A DNA stretch of 64,000 nt from Adhaeribacter aerolatus (GCF_007991635.1 NZ_BJYS01000018.1:62001-126000), one strand, 5' to 3'; counted from the first letter of the stretch, positions 45,104-53,806 are shown. Numbers and translations: made by a program. Notes: a model not told the origin generated them from the sequence alone.

Positions 45104-45532
45104 CTATTGTAGAATTTTCACCGCGGGGTTAAGTTGTTTTATAGTGGCGTAAAATTCCTCTTTATCCTCGTCTTTTAAAGAAATCAGCACATCGTCGTAA
45201 GTATTATACTTTATTTTCTGGCGGTCGAAAGATAGTGCTGGGGAAGAAATTAAATTCCTGGAATTTTGAATACTACGGATGCGGTTAAGATCAACTCTTT
45301 GCTTGTACAAAAAGCCACAGGTAATTAGTAATTGATTATCCCGGATTTCGTAGCGGGTATTCCGATAAATAGACAAAGGCACTAAGCCCGTTAGCAACAC
45401 AATGGCCAAACCAACCCACTGCCTTTGTACCAGCAACATTATTAAAGGTGCCGCAAATGCCACCAAAATAAAAATCAACAATCCCCAGCTTATTTTAGAA
45501 TAATATATCCGGTTATAGCCTGGGGCACTCAT
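45104..45532 (-). CDS. PH-domain membrane protein (YdbT/bPH2-like)
   Basis: A 142-residue protein with two transmembrane helices (about residues 15-55) followed by a bacterial PH-like domain (TRYEIRDNQLLITCGFLYKQRVDLNRIRSIQNSRNLISSPALSFDRQKIKY). It fits the short bPH membrane proteins of unknown function. The PH domain should lie in the cytoplasm. The NodB-type lipoprotein gene stops 10 bases upstream on the same strand. Confidence 0.75.
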   Translation of the reverse strand: MSAPGYNRIYYSKISWGLLIFILVAFAAPLIMLLVQRQWVGLAIVLLTGLVPLSIYRNTRYEIRDNQLLITCGFLYKQRVDLNRIRSIQNSRNLISSPALSFDRQKIKYNTYDDVLISLKDEDKEEFYATIKQLNPAVKILQ

Positions 45533-45542
45533 CGCATAATAT

Positions 45543-46469
45543 TTATTTAAAGCGTTCTACCATGCTGTTGTGCAAGATACGCGGGCTCCAGAAACCGCTG
45601 GCAATGGTCCGGCGGATGGTAAAAAGCGGCTCCTCCGGGTCGCGTTTGGTAGATAATTGAAAAGCCGCGGTAAAACCACGTTTTTTCAGCTCCGGAATAG
45701 CGGCAGGATTCCAGAGGCCAAACGGGTACGCGAAATATTTAACCGGCTTGCCCGTAATGGCTTCCAATTGTTTAGTAGGTTTATCTATTTGCGTTACCCA
45801 ATCTTGGTCTTTTAGTTTTTTAACGTTCTGGTGATCCCAGGTATGCGAACCAATAACGTGACCAGCATCGGCTAACTCTTTTACCTGGGCGCGGGTCATG
45901 TAACGGGGCCGCCCTAATGAAACCGTCATAATAAAAAAGACGCCTTTAAAACCGTATCGCTCCATTTCCGGCGCGGCTACGGCATATTGGTCCAGGGCTG
46001 TATCATCGAAGGTGAGCATAACGGGCTTGGGTGGCAGCGGGGCGCCAGTGGCCAAATAAGCGTAAAGCTGATCCGGCAAAATAGTTTGGTACCCGCTGTC
46101 GGCGAGCATCTTTAACTGCGCCCGAAAAGTTTCTTCCGGCATAATATAATCTTTAGCCGATTTGGAATCGCGGCTGGTCCAGTTCCGGATTTGGTGATAG
46201 CACAAAACAGGTACTTGCTTGCGGGCCGAAATAGTAGCAGCGTTGGCTATGGTTGCTTCGGGGACATTTGTAGGAGCCGGTTCTGGCTTAATAACAACAC
46301 TGGCTGGTTTAACCTCTGAAACCGGTTTAGCTATGGGAACTGTTTGCTGCTCAGCCGTACTATTTTCGGCCCGCCGACCAGTTTCTGAACAACTTAAAGA
46401 GATAAAGGCAAAGAGACTTAATTGTAAATAAGGATTAAACAGCCAGGTCCGGCCAAGGGTAAGCTTCAT
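45543..46469 (-). CDS. NodB-type polysaccharide deacetylase lipoprotein
   Basis: A 308-residue lipoprotein (lipobox SLSC, Cys27), with a Pro/Ala/Val-rich linker (about residues 30-80) and a NodB deacetylase domain (about 80-308). Motif 1 is VMLTFDDTALDQ (Asp-Asp), motif 2 IGSHTWDHQNV (metal-binding His pair), motif 3 includes YFAYPFGLWN. It should remove N- or O-acetyl groups from a cell-surface or peptidoglycan glycan. The linker would let it reach from the membrane. The neighbouring kelch and PH genes are on the same strand. Confidence 0.88.
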   Translation of the reverse strand: MKLTLGRTWLFNPYLQLSLFAFISLSCSETGRRAENSTAEQQTVPIAKPVSEVKPASVVIKPEPAPTNVPEATIANAATISARKQVPVLCYHQIRNWTSRDSKSAKDYIMPEETFRAQLKMLADSGYQTILPDQLYAYLATGAPLPPKPVMLTFDDTALDQYAVAAPEMERYGFKGVFFIMTVSLGRPRYMTRAQVKELADAGHVIGSHTWDHQNVKKLKDQDWVTQIDKPTKQLEAITGKPVKYFAYPFGLWNPAAIPELKKRGFTAAFQLSTKRDPEEPLFTIRRTIASGFWSPRILHNSMVERFK

Positions 46470-46546
46470 GTATTTTTAAGAAAATCGGGTTAGGTAATGG
46501 TTGCTTTTGCCGGCAAAAACAACGCGGCATATTTTCCGGAATTACG

Positions 46547-46577
46547 AAAAAAAAAGGGCAGTCCGCAAGGATTGCCC
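46547..46577 (-). terminator. Rho-independent terminator of the kelch gene
   Basis: On the minus strand GGGCAATCC-TTGC-GGACTGCCC is followed by a run of T (plus-strand A at 46547-46555). It lies about 80 bases after the kelch stop. Confidence 0.85.
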
Positions 46578-46658
46578 GCTAAAATTTATATGCTTTTTTA
46601 AAATTTGGAAGTACCGTAAAAAGAAAAAAACAAAGCTGTTCCCGGAAGAAATGAAATA

Positions 46659-47636
46659 TTATTCCAGTACTTCCATGGTGTTCAGTTCGGGGCCACCACC
46701 CTGGTTAGCTGAGCCCGCCGCTGTGTAAACTTTGTTTTTATAAACCACCGCACCGGTTCCGTGCCGTCCGGTTTGCAAAGGCGTCAGCGTGCTCCACGTT
46801 TGGGTTTTCACATCAAAGGCTTCGGTTTGATTATGGGCTAGCTTCTGCGGGCTTTCACCACCAATAATTATTATTTTGCTACCTAAAGCTACCGCCGAGT
46901 TGCCGGCCCGCTGCGTAGGAATATTCTGCGCCGCTGGTAAGGTGCGCCATTTATTACTTTTAAAATCATAAATATCTACTTCCGGAACCGTCAGGTCTAA
47001 AACTTTACCAATTTTAGCGGTAGATAGGCGGCCACCGGCTACCACCATTTGCCCGTTGGCTACGGCCACCGATACGTGATCGCGGGCCCGCGGCGCTTCG
47101 GGTAAAATCCGCCATTTATCTGTAGCCGGGTCATATTCATCAAACCAGGTTACGTGGCCATCCCAGTGTCCATCGGTAATGCCCCCCACCAGGTATATTT
47201 TATTTCCATAAACAGTAGTGCCCGCTGAGCCGCGCCGTCTGTTTTCCGGAATTTCGGCGCCGGCCCGCCATTTGTTTTGCTGCGGGTTAAAAATATAAAT
47301 GCGCGGAATAGGCGTTTCGTGCGGATATTTGCCGGTGAGGGCACCCAGTACATAAATTTCGTTTTTAAAGGTAATCGCCTGAAAGTGGTGCATTTCCAGC
47401 GGCGCTTCGGCCATCTTCTCCCAGCTTTGCTTTTTCAGATCGTAAGCCTCTACAAATAATTTATTACGGCCACCCAGCAAAAACAATTTATCGCCTACCT
47501 GGGCAAAAGCATTTTCGTGGCGCGGTACGGGTTCGTTGGTGCCGGTTACCATTCGCCACTGCATGGCATTTTTGGCATAAAAACCAACCAGCAAAAAGGT
47601 AAAAAATAAAGAGGCCAGTAAAATTGGTTTTTTCAT
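46659..47636 (-). CDS. Kelch-repeat protein (secreted or membrane-anchored)
   Basis: A 325-residue protein with an N-terminal signal or anchor (KKPILLASLFFTFLLVGFYA) and about six kelch motifs of the type 'GD.l.llGG......ve.yd...w......' (for example KLFLLGGRNKLFVEAYDLKKQSWEKMAEAPLEMHH, KIYLVGGITDG, KIIIIGGESPQ). These fold into a beta-propeller, usually a binding domain. No catalytic motif is seen. Some propellers of this kind are N-acetylneuraminate epimerase-like, but that is not supported here. It is probably periplasmic. Confidence 0.87.
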   Translation of the reverse strand: MKKPILLASLFFTFLLVGFYAKNAMQWRMVTGTNEPVPRHENAFAQVGDKLFLLGGRNKLFVEAYDLKKQSWEKMAEAPLEMHHFQAITFKNEIYVLGALTGKYPHETPIPRIYIFNPQQNKWRAGAEIPENRRRGSAGTTVYGNKIYLVGGITDGHWDGHVTWFDEYDPATDKWRILPEAPRARDHVSVAVANGQMVVAGGRLSTAKIGKVLDLTVPEVDIYDFKSNKWRTLPAAQNIPTQRAGNSAVALGSKIIIIGGESPQKLAHNQTEAFDVKTQTWSTLTPLQTGRHGTGAVVYKNKVYTAAGSANQGGGPELNTMEVLE

Positions 47637-47679
47637 AAAGAAAAGAATATTTAGAATCAGAAGGTACGTTAAACCGGAC

Positions 47680-47712
47680 CAAAGTTAATATACTTCTTTC
47701 ATTTAAAGGCAA
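47680..47712 (-). promoter_or_regulatory. Possible promoter of the kelch gene
   Basis: On the minus strand TTG (47712-47710) and, after 22 bases, TAACTTTG (47687-47680), a perfect -7 box. The spacer is longer than usual. Predicted start near 47673. Confidence 0.4.
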
Positions 47713-47826
47713 GCATCCGCATAATTCAGAAAAGGATGTAAGCTGAATAATAGTTATTTACACGCAAAGGTAAATTCCGCAGCCATGACCTAACCTGGCT
47801 GGAAGCACGCTGCCATACAAAACCTT

Positions 47827-48567
47827 TTATAAACCGAGTACCTGCTTCAGTTTGGCGTAACCCGACCGGCTTACCGGCACCTTGGCGCCATTCTTTAAAA
47901 TAGCAACGTGCGAGTCTTTCTCGTAAGGTTCGATGCGGGTAATCTGGCCGATTTGCAGCATGTAGGACCGGTGCACCCGGATAAATTTTTTCGGGTCGAG
48001 GCTATTTTCAAAGTAACTCATGGTTTTGCTTTTCAGGAAAGCGCCGTCCGGGGTATAAACCTTAATGTAATCATCGTCGGCTTCCAGAAATAAAATATCG
48101 GGTTCCGGTATAATCCGGATTTTAGTACCAATTTTTACCACAATGCGATCCTGCCGGTCGGGGGCGGTGGAAGCGGTCTGGAGCAGGGCCTGGGTATTTT
48201 TGATTAGCTCGGCCTGATCTTTCTGCTGCTGCCATTTCTCGACGGCTTTGTTAAACCGTTCCTGGCTAAAGGGCTTTAGTAAATAGTCGATGGCGTGGGC
48301 TTCAAAAGCTTTTATGGCAAACTCGTCGAAGGCAGTGGTAAAAATAACGGCCGGGGGCTGATCCAATAATTCCAGCATCTCGAAACCGTTTATTTTGGGC
48401 ATCTGCACATCCAGAAATATTAAATCGGGCTGGTGCTGGGTTACGGCTTTCAAACCTTCAAAGCCATCGTTGCATTCCTCTACAATCTGAATATGGGGGA
48501 AGGCTTCTAAATATTCCCGCACCAGTGAGCGGGCCAAAGGTTCGTCATCGATTAAAATTGTTTTCAT
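47827..48567 (-). CDS. LytTR-family response regulator
   Basis: A 246-residue response regulator with a receiver domain (phospho-acceptor Asp53 in LIFLDVQMPKING; Lys in YLLKPF near residue 105) and a C-terminal LytTR DNA-binding domain (about 145-246: VVKIGTKIRIIPEPDILFLEADDDYIKVYTPDGAFLKSKTM, VHRSYMLQIGQI). Its start overlaps the stop of the sensor kinase gene by 4 bases, so the pair is coupled. The regulon is unknown; LytTR regulators in this phylum often control envelope or export genes. Confidence 0.93.
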   Translation of the reverse strand: MKTILIDDEPLARSLVREYLEAFPHIQIVEECNDGFEGLKAVTQHQPDLIFLDVQMPKINGFEMLELLDQPPAVIFTTAFDEFAIKAFEAHAIDYLLKPFSQERFNKAVEKWQQQKDQAELIKNTQALLQTASTAPDRQDRIVVKIGTKIRIIPEPDILFLEADDDYIKVYTPDGAFLKSKTMSYFENSLDPKKFIRVHRSYMLQIGQITRIEPYEKDSHVAILKNGAKVPVSRSGYAKLKQVLGL

Positions 48568-49604
48568 AATAACTGGGGAATTTTTACAAGGGTTGTATAA
48601 ATGGCATTATCGGCGTGGGTTTGTAATAAATCGGTGCGGGCAAAAAGCAGGTACAGGCGCCGCTGTACCCCGCTCAGGCCAAAGCCGGTGCCTTGCCGGG
48701 GTACAGCGGTTTGTGGGTCGTACGGGTTCTGCACGCTTATTTCCAGCATTTCGGCCCGGCAACGGGCCTCTATCCGAATGGTTACGCCGTCGGTAGTGTC
48801 GTACAGACCAAATTTGATGGCGTTTTCAACGAGCGGCTGCAGCAACATGGGGGGCAGGCGCAACGGACCACATTCCGGCTCGGCATCAATTTCGGTGCTC
48901 AGCCGGTGCCCGAAACGTACTTTTTCTATTTCTAAATAAAGCCGTAAATGCTCTAATTCTTCGTTTAAACTCACCCATTGGTGTTCTTCGCGTTTGAGCG
49001 TGCCCCGCAAAAAGTCGGAAAGCTGCAGCACCATGCGGCGGGCTTCCTGGGGCCGGCTGCCAATTAAAGCATTAACCGAGTTGAGGCTGTTAAACAAAAA
49101 GTGGGGTTGCAATTGCTGATGCAGTTTAAATAATTCGGCTTCGCGGGCTAACTTTTCGGCATCGGCCTGCCGTTGTTCGCTTTGTTTCTGGTCTTGCTGG
49201 CTATACCACAACACACTCAGCATTACCATCCAGCCAATGGTTAAAAAGCCAATCCCAAAACGTACCGGCAACGATTTATTCAGGAATTGTTCGTACGAAG
49301 GCTCAGTTTCTATTACCAAAGGCAGGAGCCATTGTAACACCAGGAGCCACACCCCACTCAGCAGCAAACACCAGATACCAAAATAAAGCAAACGGGCCTG
49401 GCCGGGCCGGTAATATTGCAGGTTGCTGCTGATAAACCAGCACGCTGCCCCCAGCAAGGCATTGCTCATCAGGCTGTCGAGAATTGCCGTTTCATAGGAT
49501 AAATTAAACCAGTAAAGCACCGCCGAATGCAGCAGCGCCCAGGCGAGCCAGCCCCCTAAAAAGTACACGCGAAACCGAAGAAGAGCAAAAGGTGAATTAG
49601 CCAA
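48564..49604 (-). CDS. LytS-like sensor histidine kinase
   Basis: A 346-residue membrane kinase with four transmembrane helices (about residues 10-135), a coiled coil (about 137-165) and a His_kinase domain of LytS/YehU type. The phospho-acceptor is His168 in LQPHFLFNSLN. The C-terminal ATPase has LVENAIKFGLYD and GTGFGLSGVQRRL. There is no periplasmic sensor domain, so the signal is probably sensed in the membrane. It precedes the LytTR regulator, the expected partner. Confidence 0.92.
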   Translation of the reverse strand: MANSPFALLRFRVYFLGGWLAWALLHSAVLYWFNLSYETAILDSLMSNALLGAACWFISSNLQYYRPGQARLLYFGIWCLLLSGVWLLVLQWLLPLVIETEPSYEQFLNKSLPVRFGIGFLTIGWMVMLSVLWYSQQDQKQSEQRQADAEKLAREAELFKLHQQLQPHFLFNSLNSVNALIGSRPQEARRMVLQLSDFLRGTLKREEHQWVSLNEELEHLRLYLEIEKVRFGHRLSTEIDAEPECGPLRLPPMLLQPLVENAIKFGLYDTTDGVTIRIEARCRAEMLEISVQNPYDPQTAVPRQGTGFGLSGVQRRLYLLFARTDLLQTHADNAIYTTLVKIPQLL

Positions 49605-49814
49605 GACTAAAAAATTTTATTCCGCTTTAAAGAAGTAGCCGGCCCATTGCGCCAGCTATTTTTTAGGGTAAGTAAATTATATATTTAGGATGGGGCTGGG
49701 ATGAGAACTTAGCCAAAGGGCTTTGCTAGTTAACCTGGTCACCGCTTCTGCCCGGCAAGTTGCGGGTGAAAACACGCCGCAACAGCAACCAGGCTTGGTT
49801 AGGTCCTTTTTAAT

Positions 49815-50666
49815 TTAGTAACTGCGGATATCGATGCCGCCCAGCAGCGAAGTACCCCTAATGATGAGCACTTTGTTGTGGTCTATGGTGCCCGATTGCA
49901 GAAAGCGTTTGTCTTCTACGCCGCCAAAAATTGCAGCTACTTCCGAAATAACATCCCAGTGCGGCGGTACAATAATTTTGGTCCCGCCCAATACCTGCGT
50001 TACATCCAGAATAACCCGGCCCTGAATATCGGCCTGACTCAGGTTTATTTCGGCGCCGCCCAAGAAGGTTACGATTTCGCCACCCTGAAAATTTTTAGAA
50101 ATAATGTTCTTTTTTACCCCGCCAAAAACCGAGGTCGAACTCAGGAAATCGCTAGAATAAGCCGAACCGGCATAGTTGCCGGTAGGGTCGGTGTTGTTAT
50201 AAGCCTGGCCGGTATAATCGGAGGCGTAGCTGCTGCCAGTAAAAGGCGCATCCGGTGAAGCCGCAGAACCGGTAAAACCGTCGGGTCCGGTGCCGGGATT
50301 ATTGCTATTGAGCCGGGGCCAGTTGTTAAAGCGGTGTTGCCGGTTGCGCCCAAATATCATGTATAAACCAAAAAGTATAAACAGGAGGGGCCAGATATAC
50401 CTACTGAGATTCATGAAAGGGTAAAAGCGGTCGAACAGGAAAATCGTACCGATGGCTACCAATATAAACCATGCCGGGTTGCGGTATTGGTGCTTGGCGC
50501 CAATAAATAAACCTACCATAATTAAAATCATGGGCCAGCTAAAAAGCCATCTGGGGAAAAAGAAAAAATCGAGCCGGTGGAGCAGCAGCACCGCGCCAAC
50601 CATAATTAATATAAATCCGGCCATAGCTTTGCCTGAGCTGGGCCGGGGAGATGGTGTATGTTGCAT
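49815..50666 (-). CDS. LiaF-like membrane protein (DUF5668 N-terminus)
   Basis: A 283-residue protein with four transmembrane helices in the first 110 residues (AGFILIMVGAVLLLHRL, WLFSWPMILIMVGLFIG, PAWFILVAIGTIFLFDRF, YIWPLLFILFGLYMIFGR). A Gly/Asn/Ser/Pro-rich linker (about 115-180) precedes a LiaF-type C-terminal beta domain (about 185-283, FGGVKKNIISKNFQGGEIVTFLGGAEINLSQADIQG, FGGVEDKR). LiaF proteins interact with sensor kinases of the cell envelope stress response. The kinase LytS-like gene lies next, on the same strand, though the gap is 210 bases. It has its own promoter, so it is not part of the lytS transcript alone. Confidence 0.82.
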   Translation of the reverse strand: MQHTPSPRPSSGKAMAGFILIMVGAVLLLHRLDFFFFPRWLFSWPMILIMVGLFIGAKHQYRNPAWFILVAIGTIFLFDRFYPFMNLSRYIWPLLFILFGLYMIFGRNRQHRFNNWPRLNSNNPGTGPDGFTGSAASPDAPFTGSSYASDYTGQAYNNTDPTGNYAGSAYSSDFLSSTSVFGGVKKNIISKNFQGGEIVTFLGGAEINLSQADIQGRVILDVTQVLGGTKIIVPPHWDVISEVAAIFGGVEDKRFLQSGTIDHNKVLIIRGTSLLGGIDIRSY

Positions 50667-50692
50667 TTCTTTACTTAAATAAATTATTTAAT

Positions 50693-50723
50693 CAAATGTA
50701 CTGAAACCGAATGGCGGCGGCAA
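50693..50723 (-). promoter_or_regulatory. Promoter of the LiaF-like gene
   Basis: On the minus strand TTG (50723-50721), a 20-base spacer, and TACATTTG (50700-50693), a perfect -7 box, followed by about 20 bases of leader. Confidence 0.6.
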
Positions 50724-50954
50724 TCACCCTTTGGCAATCTACCTTACTATTCCGGTAAACAGCGGAAATAGGCCTGTGAATGACACTGCCGGATTTTGCC
50801 TTTGTTATGGTACAAAAAAATAATTGTATATACAAGTTAGCGCTTTGGCACTGGAAGGCGATATTTCTTAAAAGGGTGCGATTAATACATCTGTACAAAG
50901 TTGCTTATCAGCTGTAAAATCCCCCAGCTTTTCCTTATTCCCGGAGGTAATATT

Positions 50955-51050
50955 TTGCATAGGATAAGTTACAGGCAAATACCAGACTTGGTTAAATAGC
51001 GGTTTTACGCCTCTACGCAGAAGATTCTTAACAGAAGGACGGAGTGATAG
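50955..51050. repeat. Interspersed element, copy 2 (related to 16.6 kb)
   Basis: Holds CAGAAGATTCTTAACAGAA (51018-51036), which is the exact reverse complement of 16663-16681. It is preceded by ACGCCTCTACG, close to ACGCCTTCTAT at copy 1, and by GCATAGGATAAGTTACAGG, close to GCATAAGTTGGATAAACAGG. Degenerate copy with no ORF. Confidence 0.6.
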
Positions 51051-51093
51051 TTTTGAATCTAATTCGTAGCCTCTTATCAGGAAAGACTTACAC

Positions 51094-51165
51094 TGAAATC
51101 AGCCTAGAAAGAATAAAAGCCATACCGGCTAGGGTATGGCTTTTATTCTTTCTAGGTTGATTTCA
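51094..51165. terminator. Very long perfect hairpin (33 bp) after the DUF3784 gene
   Basis: Arms 51094-51126 and 51133-51165 with a 6-base loop and a single mismatch (G/T-like). The core GCCATACC/GGTATGGC is followed on both sides by A/T-rich TTTTATT, so it can act as a bidirectional terminator, but the stem is far longer than needed. Confidence 0.7.
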
Positions 51166-51191
51166 AACGCTCACCTGCAACAACTACTAAA

Positions 51192-51491
51192 TTATTTAAA
51201 CCGGTTAGCTACTAAATTCAGGTACAAAACCAAAGCTAAAATGGGAACCAATGAAGTAAGTAAAAAGGCATCGGGCCAATAAACTTTACTAACAACGCCT
51301 AAAAATATTATTAGTAAGCCAACCAGCATAAAAGACCTTTTCATCAGCAACGCGTAGCCGCTGATATTAAACCTTTCCTTTTGATCTTTGGGCAGGGTGT
51401 TATAACCCGCTATCAGCTCAGGATTTTTTACAACTAAAAATCCTAAACAGATAAACAGTATGCCCAAACCCACATTAAGCAATAATATCAT
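51192..51491 (-). CDS. DUF3784 family small membrane protein
   Basis: A 99-residue protein with three hydrophobic segments (about residues 1-20, 51-70 and 76-95). The family pattern is NPELIAGYNTLPKDQKERFNISGYALLMKRSFMLVGLLIIFLG. Function unknown. Upstream is AAGGAGGT at 51522-51515, followed 11 bases later by a minimal ATG-TAG (51503-51498) and then the real ATG at 51491, which suggests an unusual translation start region. MIOX follows upstream on the same strand. Confidence 0.8.
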   Translation of the reverse strand: MILLLNVGLGILFICLGFLVVKNPELIAGYNTLPKDQKERFNISGYALLMKRSFMLVGLLIIFLGVVSKVYWPDAFLLTSLVPILALVLYLNLVANRFK

Positions 51492-51562
51492 GTTAAGCTA
51501 CATATTTAACGGCTACCTCCTTTTTGATACTGCTTGGGTTAAGCTTAACCAACGGCAATATT

Positions 51563-52438
51563 TTATAACCGGATAACGGCCGGTAAATATTTGGCCAGCA
51601 ACTCGGAGTAGTAAGGTTTCAGTTCTTCTACTACGGGAGGCTTCGGGCTCTTCGAGTATAAATCGTACGGGTTAAATTTCTTTACCCACCCGAACATTTC
51701 GCGGTCATGGTCATCCATTAAGTGCTCGTAAGCATTCTCGCGGTGCTGGGCGTAGAACGAGTGGTACCGAATCATGTACAGCGCGGGCTCAGGCAAATAA
51801 TCTTTCAGCAGGTGGTACAAATATTCGTCGTGGCCCCACGACATGTGCACGTTGCGCAAACCGCAGTTTGGTTCGTAAACGCCGTATTTGGTGTTGTAGC
51901 GTTCGTCTTTGGAATCCGGGTTTAATGCAAAGAATTCCGGATAAACAATTTTGTCGGAGAACTGGCAGCCAACCGGGAAGGTATCGCCCACCACGGCCCA
52001 TTGCGGCTCGCCAAATAAACAAAGCACTTTACCTACGTCGTGCATTAACCCGGTTAACACAAACCAGTCCGGGTGACCATCGGCCCGAATGGCTTCGGAG
52101 GTTTGCAGCAAGTGTTGTAACTGGTCCAGTTCAATATCCGGGTCAGAATCATCTACGAGGGTGTTCAGGTAATCAAACATTTCCCAGATGGCCAGTTCTT
52201 TTTTATCAAATTTCAGAAATTCGGCCTTTTTCTGCTGCACAAAATCAAAAGTTTGGTACTGGTGGTTTAGGCGGTAAAATTCGCGTACGGTATCGCGACC
52301 CGGATTGTCGTAATTCCGGTATTCCTCTTTTGCCTTGGTCTCGGGTTCCGGGTAACGAGCCAGTACATCATCCTCCCACACATCCAGGCTGGGTAGGGGC
52401 GCTATTTCTTCGGGTCGAAGCGTTTCTGAATTGTTCAT
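51563..52438 (-). CDS. Myo-inositol oxygenase
   Basis: A 291-residue homologue of animal and plant MIOX. All six di-iron ligands are found by alignment with mouse MIOX: His109 (LQHLLQTSE), His133-Asp134 (LMHDVGKVL), His203 (MSWGHDEYLY), His226 (IRYHSFY) and Asp259 (NPYDLYSK), with spacing equal to the mouse enzyme apart from one residue. Further matches are GEPQWAVVGDTFPVGC. The enzyme uses O2 to turn myo-inositol into D-glucuronate. Length equals eukaryotic MIOX (285). It is a stand-alone gene: no inositol transporter or uronate pathway gene is close. MIOX is rare in bacteria. Confidence 0.95.
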   Translation of the reverse strand: MNNSETLRPEEIAPLPSLDVWEDDVLARYPEPETKAKEEYRNYDNPGRDTVREFYRLNHQYQTFDFVQQKKAEFLKFDKKELAIWEMFDYLNTLVDDSDPDIELDQLQHLLQTSEAIRADGHPDWFVLTGLMHDVGKVLCLFGEPQWAVVGDTFPVGCQFSDKIVYPEFFALNPDSKDERYNTKYGVYEPNCGLRNVHMSWGHDEYLYHLLKDYLPEPALYMIRYHSFYAQHRENAYEHLMDDHDREMFGWVKKFNPYDLYSKSPKPPVVEELKPYYSELLAKYLPAVIRL

Positions 52439-52840
52439 ATTGCTGGGTGTTTAAATACTTTTAAATACAAGAGCCACAATATATTAAAAATTTATAACAG
52501 ATAAAAAAAGCTACATAAAAATGATACTCTTTATGCGTGCCAGGCCAATTATAAGTTGCATTGATACACTTTAATTTTGGGGGTAGTACCAGGTTCGGCA
52601 GAAGTAAACTGTTTAACGACTGGGACCGAAAGGAGCGGGTGGGGGTTCGTATGAGCAAAGAGCATATTATGACCCGAAGCACCTCCTTGAAAGTTTTCGT
52701 ATCCTTCTACTCATCCAAGCCACTTTATTCTTTCCTACTTTCCTTAATTGTTTATTCCTAAACTGATTAAGTCAAGTATCATTAGGTTACTCTTTTGTAA
52801 TAACAGAACTTCGATTAATAGCTGATGTACTTTCTATTCA
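52439..52840. other. Intergenic, no recognised feature
   Basis: About 400 bases between MIOX and the dehydrogenase gene, both minus. Two short open frames on opposite strands (52561-52761 and 52461-52682) are not protein-like. Nothing else seen. Confidence 0.45.
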
Positions 52841-53806
52841 TCATTCCGATATTTTTATGACTACGTTACCTGTTTTCTGGCCGGATTCAACGTATTGGTA
52901 GGCATCAGTTATTTGTTCCAAGGTATATTTTCTGTCGATTACAGGTTTGTATAATCCCTTTTCAACCAGTTCTTTCAAGAATATAACATCTTCTTTACTA
53001 ATCGTCGGGATTGGGAATAAAACTTTTTTGCCACCGAAAACCGGCGTGGTAAGGGCATAATATAAGTTCTCGGCATTTTTACCTAACTCGGTGGAAATGT
53101 AAATCCCCTTTTGGGTAAGGAGTGGTTTACATTTTCCGAAGGAGCTTTTACCTACTGCATCAAATATAAAATCAAACTTTATAGCTGTTTTTGTAAAATC
53201 CTGGTTCTGATAATCAATTACAACATCGGCGCCCAATGATTTAACCAGATTTACATGTTGGGTATTACAAACAGCCGTAACCATGGCTCCAAAATATTTT
53301 AGCAATTGCACAGCCGCTGAACCAATAGCGCCGGTGGCACCATAAACTAAAACATTTTGTCCGCCCGTTACCTTTGCTGCTTTAATATTATTTAATGCGT
53401 AGTGGGCACCTTCTGTAATGGGGGCTGCTTCCTCAAAGGTTAAGTTTTTGGGTAAAAATGTAATGGCATCATTTTCGGCAATAGTTAAATATTCGCCATG
53501 GCCGCCACAGGTTTTATCGTTGTAACCAAAAACTTTATCTCCTTTTTGGAAGGTAGTTACACTTTTGCCGGTTTCTTCAATAATGCCGGCAAATTCACAA
53601 CCTAGTATTGGGTATTTTGGTTTTAAAAGGCCACTCCAAAACCGTGAAATAAAATATTCAGCACTCCGAAAGCCGGCGTCTGTCCGGTTTACGGTTGATG
53701 CATATACTTTTAATAGAACCTCGTTGTCACCAGGTTTAGGTTTTTCAACCTCCATTAATTGGGCAACTTCAGGTGGGCCATATTTTGTATATACAACGGC
53801 TTTCAT
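52841..53806 (-). CDS. NAD(P)-dependent alcohol dehydrogenase / quinone oxidoreductase-like (MDR)
   Basis: A 321-residue medium-chain dehydrogenase without zinc ligands (no structural Cys cluster), with the family start AVVYTKYGPPEVAQLMEVEKPKPGDNEVLLKV, PILGCEFAGIIEETGKSV, and NAD(P) loop LVYGATGAIGSAAVQLLKYFGA. It resembles reductases of quinones or alkenals. Substrate unknown. It is monocistronic and transcribed toward MIOX; a link between the two is not shown. Confidence 0.87.
   Translation of the reverse strand: MKAVVYTKYGPPEVAQLMEVEKPKPGDNEVLLKVYASTVNRTDAGFRSAEYFISRFWSGLLKPKYPILGCEFAGIIEETGKSVTTFQKGDKVFGYNDKTCGGHGEYLTIAENDAITFLPKNLTFEEAAPITEGAHYALNNIKAAKVTGGQNVLVYGATGAIGSAAVQLLKYFGAMVTAVCNTQHVNLVKSLGADVVIDYQNQDFTKTAIKFDFIFDAVGKSSFGKCKPLLTQKGIYISTELGKNAENLYYALTTPVFGGKKVLFPIPTISKEDVIFLKELVEKGLYKPVIDRKYTLEQITDAYQYVESGQKTGNVVIKISE

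Noticed and set aside
51868-52464. A 198-codon plus-strand open frame opposite myo-inositol oxygenase
   Set aside because: It is the antisense of a well-supported gene and has no protein-like pattern (many Arg, Pro and Cys, no domain).
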